A stretch of DNA of 64,000 bases, from positions 19,274 to 83,273 of the forward strand of contig SVFS01000003.1 in assembly GCA_015056725.1 (NCBI GenBank), in the 5' to 3' direction. The stretch comes from Lachnospiraceae bacterium (GTDB lineage: Bacteria > Bacillota > Clostridia > Lachnospirales > Lachnospiraceae). Positions 63,762 to 64,000 of this stretch are shown here, piece after piece. Made by a program: the position numbers and the translations under genes. The notes beneath the pieces are model-generated. The model had not been told where the DNA came from and did no database searches. It saw only the letters and a program-made list of their open reading frames with translations. Position 1 is the first letter of the stretch. Every line of letters begins with the position of its first letter.

Positions 63762-64000
63762 CTATCCTTTCACGCCACCAAGAGCTACGCCGGCGATGAT
63801 ATACTTCGATAACAGGAAGTATACCACAAACAGCGGCAGTACCGTAAGGGTTAATCCCATATATACTGCACCATACTCTGTCTTATAGATATCTCCCTTT
63901 AATAAGCTTACCATGATCGGCATCGTATACTTATCCTGGTTCGTTAACAGAATCAGTGGTAAAAACAGGTTGTTCCAGGTCGATACGAATGTAAAGATTG
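63762..64000 (-). CDS. Carbohydrate ABC transporter permease (MalG/LplC-type), C-terminal part
   Basis: Only the last 78 codons are in the window. They read through TFVSTWNNLFLPLILLTNQD, a YTMPIMVSLLKG segment, GAVYMGLTLTVLPLFVVYFL and end in GVALGGVKG, the standard tail of CUT1 sugar permeases. The remainder lies beyond 64000. It heads the visible yesL–membrane protein–desulfurase–GH3 run, suggesting uptake of an oligosaccharide that the GH3 enzyme cleaves. Confidence 0.9.
   Translation of the reverse strand, partial: IFTFVSTWNNLFLPLILLTNQDKYTMPIMVSLLKGDIYKTEYGAVYMGLTLTVLPLFVVYFLLSKYIIAGVALGGVKG

Overview
The window is a piece of a low-GC Firmicutes chromosome. It probably comes from an anaerobic gut member of the Lachnospiraceae (Clostridia). 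The evidence is the canonical cluster hup–rqcP–yabP–yabQ–divIC–spoIIE–tilS–hpt–ftsH, the PerR/rubrerythrin oxidative-stress genes, glycyl-radical enzymes, glycogen and glycan enzymes, A+T-rich intergenic DNA, AGGAGG ribosome sites and frequent GTG/TTG starts. No phage, plasmid, transposase or CRISPR genes are visible. Genus cannot be fixed from sequence reading alone.

Layout. 1–240: a tandem 57-bp hairpin repeat after the glgB terminator. 240–6735 (minus): glycogen branching enzyme, a TPR/acidic/ATPase-like protein, rsmA and tatD. 6856–10931: tRNA-Lys, an AraC regulator, ilvE, a pseudouridine synthase and a LysR regulator. 10932–11337: the longest gene-free stretch, which holds a convincing candidate small RNA on the plus strand. 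11338–13832 (minus): a putative metal permease, a DUF89 phosphatase and an AlkD-like protein, then tRNA-Pro. 14101–19136 (minus): a monosaccharide ABC transporter with two permease paralogues. It is divergent from yjjI–yjjW (19382–21841), a glycyl-radical enzyme of unknown substrate and its activase. 21834–26767 (minus): a cysteine-cluster protein, Fe-alcohol dehydrogenase, ketopantoate reductase-like protein, PAS-GGDEF protein and acetyltransferase. 26883–27084: tRNA-Leu and tRNA-Tyr.

27195–29345: a GH13 glycosidase with a possible attenuator leader. 29570–36599: the division/sporulation/housekeeping cluster. Its SpoIIE homologue lacks the membrane domain. 36708–43238: PEGA lipoprotein, CotS-like kinase fold, cca, ackA and proS. 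43367–52063: a c-di-GMP type response regulator, a hybrid histidine kinase, an NCS2 purine permease, an O-antigen-ligase-like protein and a pseudouridine synthase, all closely packed on the minus strand. 52190–56748: an envelope-stress block with an SH3 lipoprotein, RsiV/SigV with a recognisable ECF promoter, and a two-component system. 56993–59111 (plus): PerR with a perfect palindromic operator, reverse rubrerythrin, an unrecognised 132-residue protein and rubrerythrin. 59162–64000 (minus): GH3 glycosidase, cysteine desulfurase, a single-pass membrane protein, YesL and the end of a sugar ABC permease.

Together the genes suggest a glycan-fermenting anaerobe that stores glycogen, makes acetate through AckA, retains sporulation genes, and defends itself against peroxide and probably host lysozyme. 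The items most worth following are the candidate small RNA at 11206–11312, the membrane-less SpoIIE, the unknown protein between the rubrerythrins, the YjjI/YjjW pair beside a sugar transporter, the possible leader attenuator of the GH13 gene, and the 57-bp hairpin repeat.
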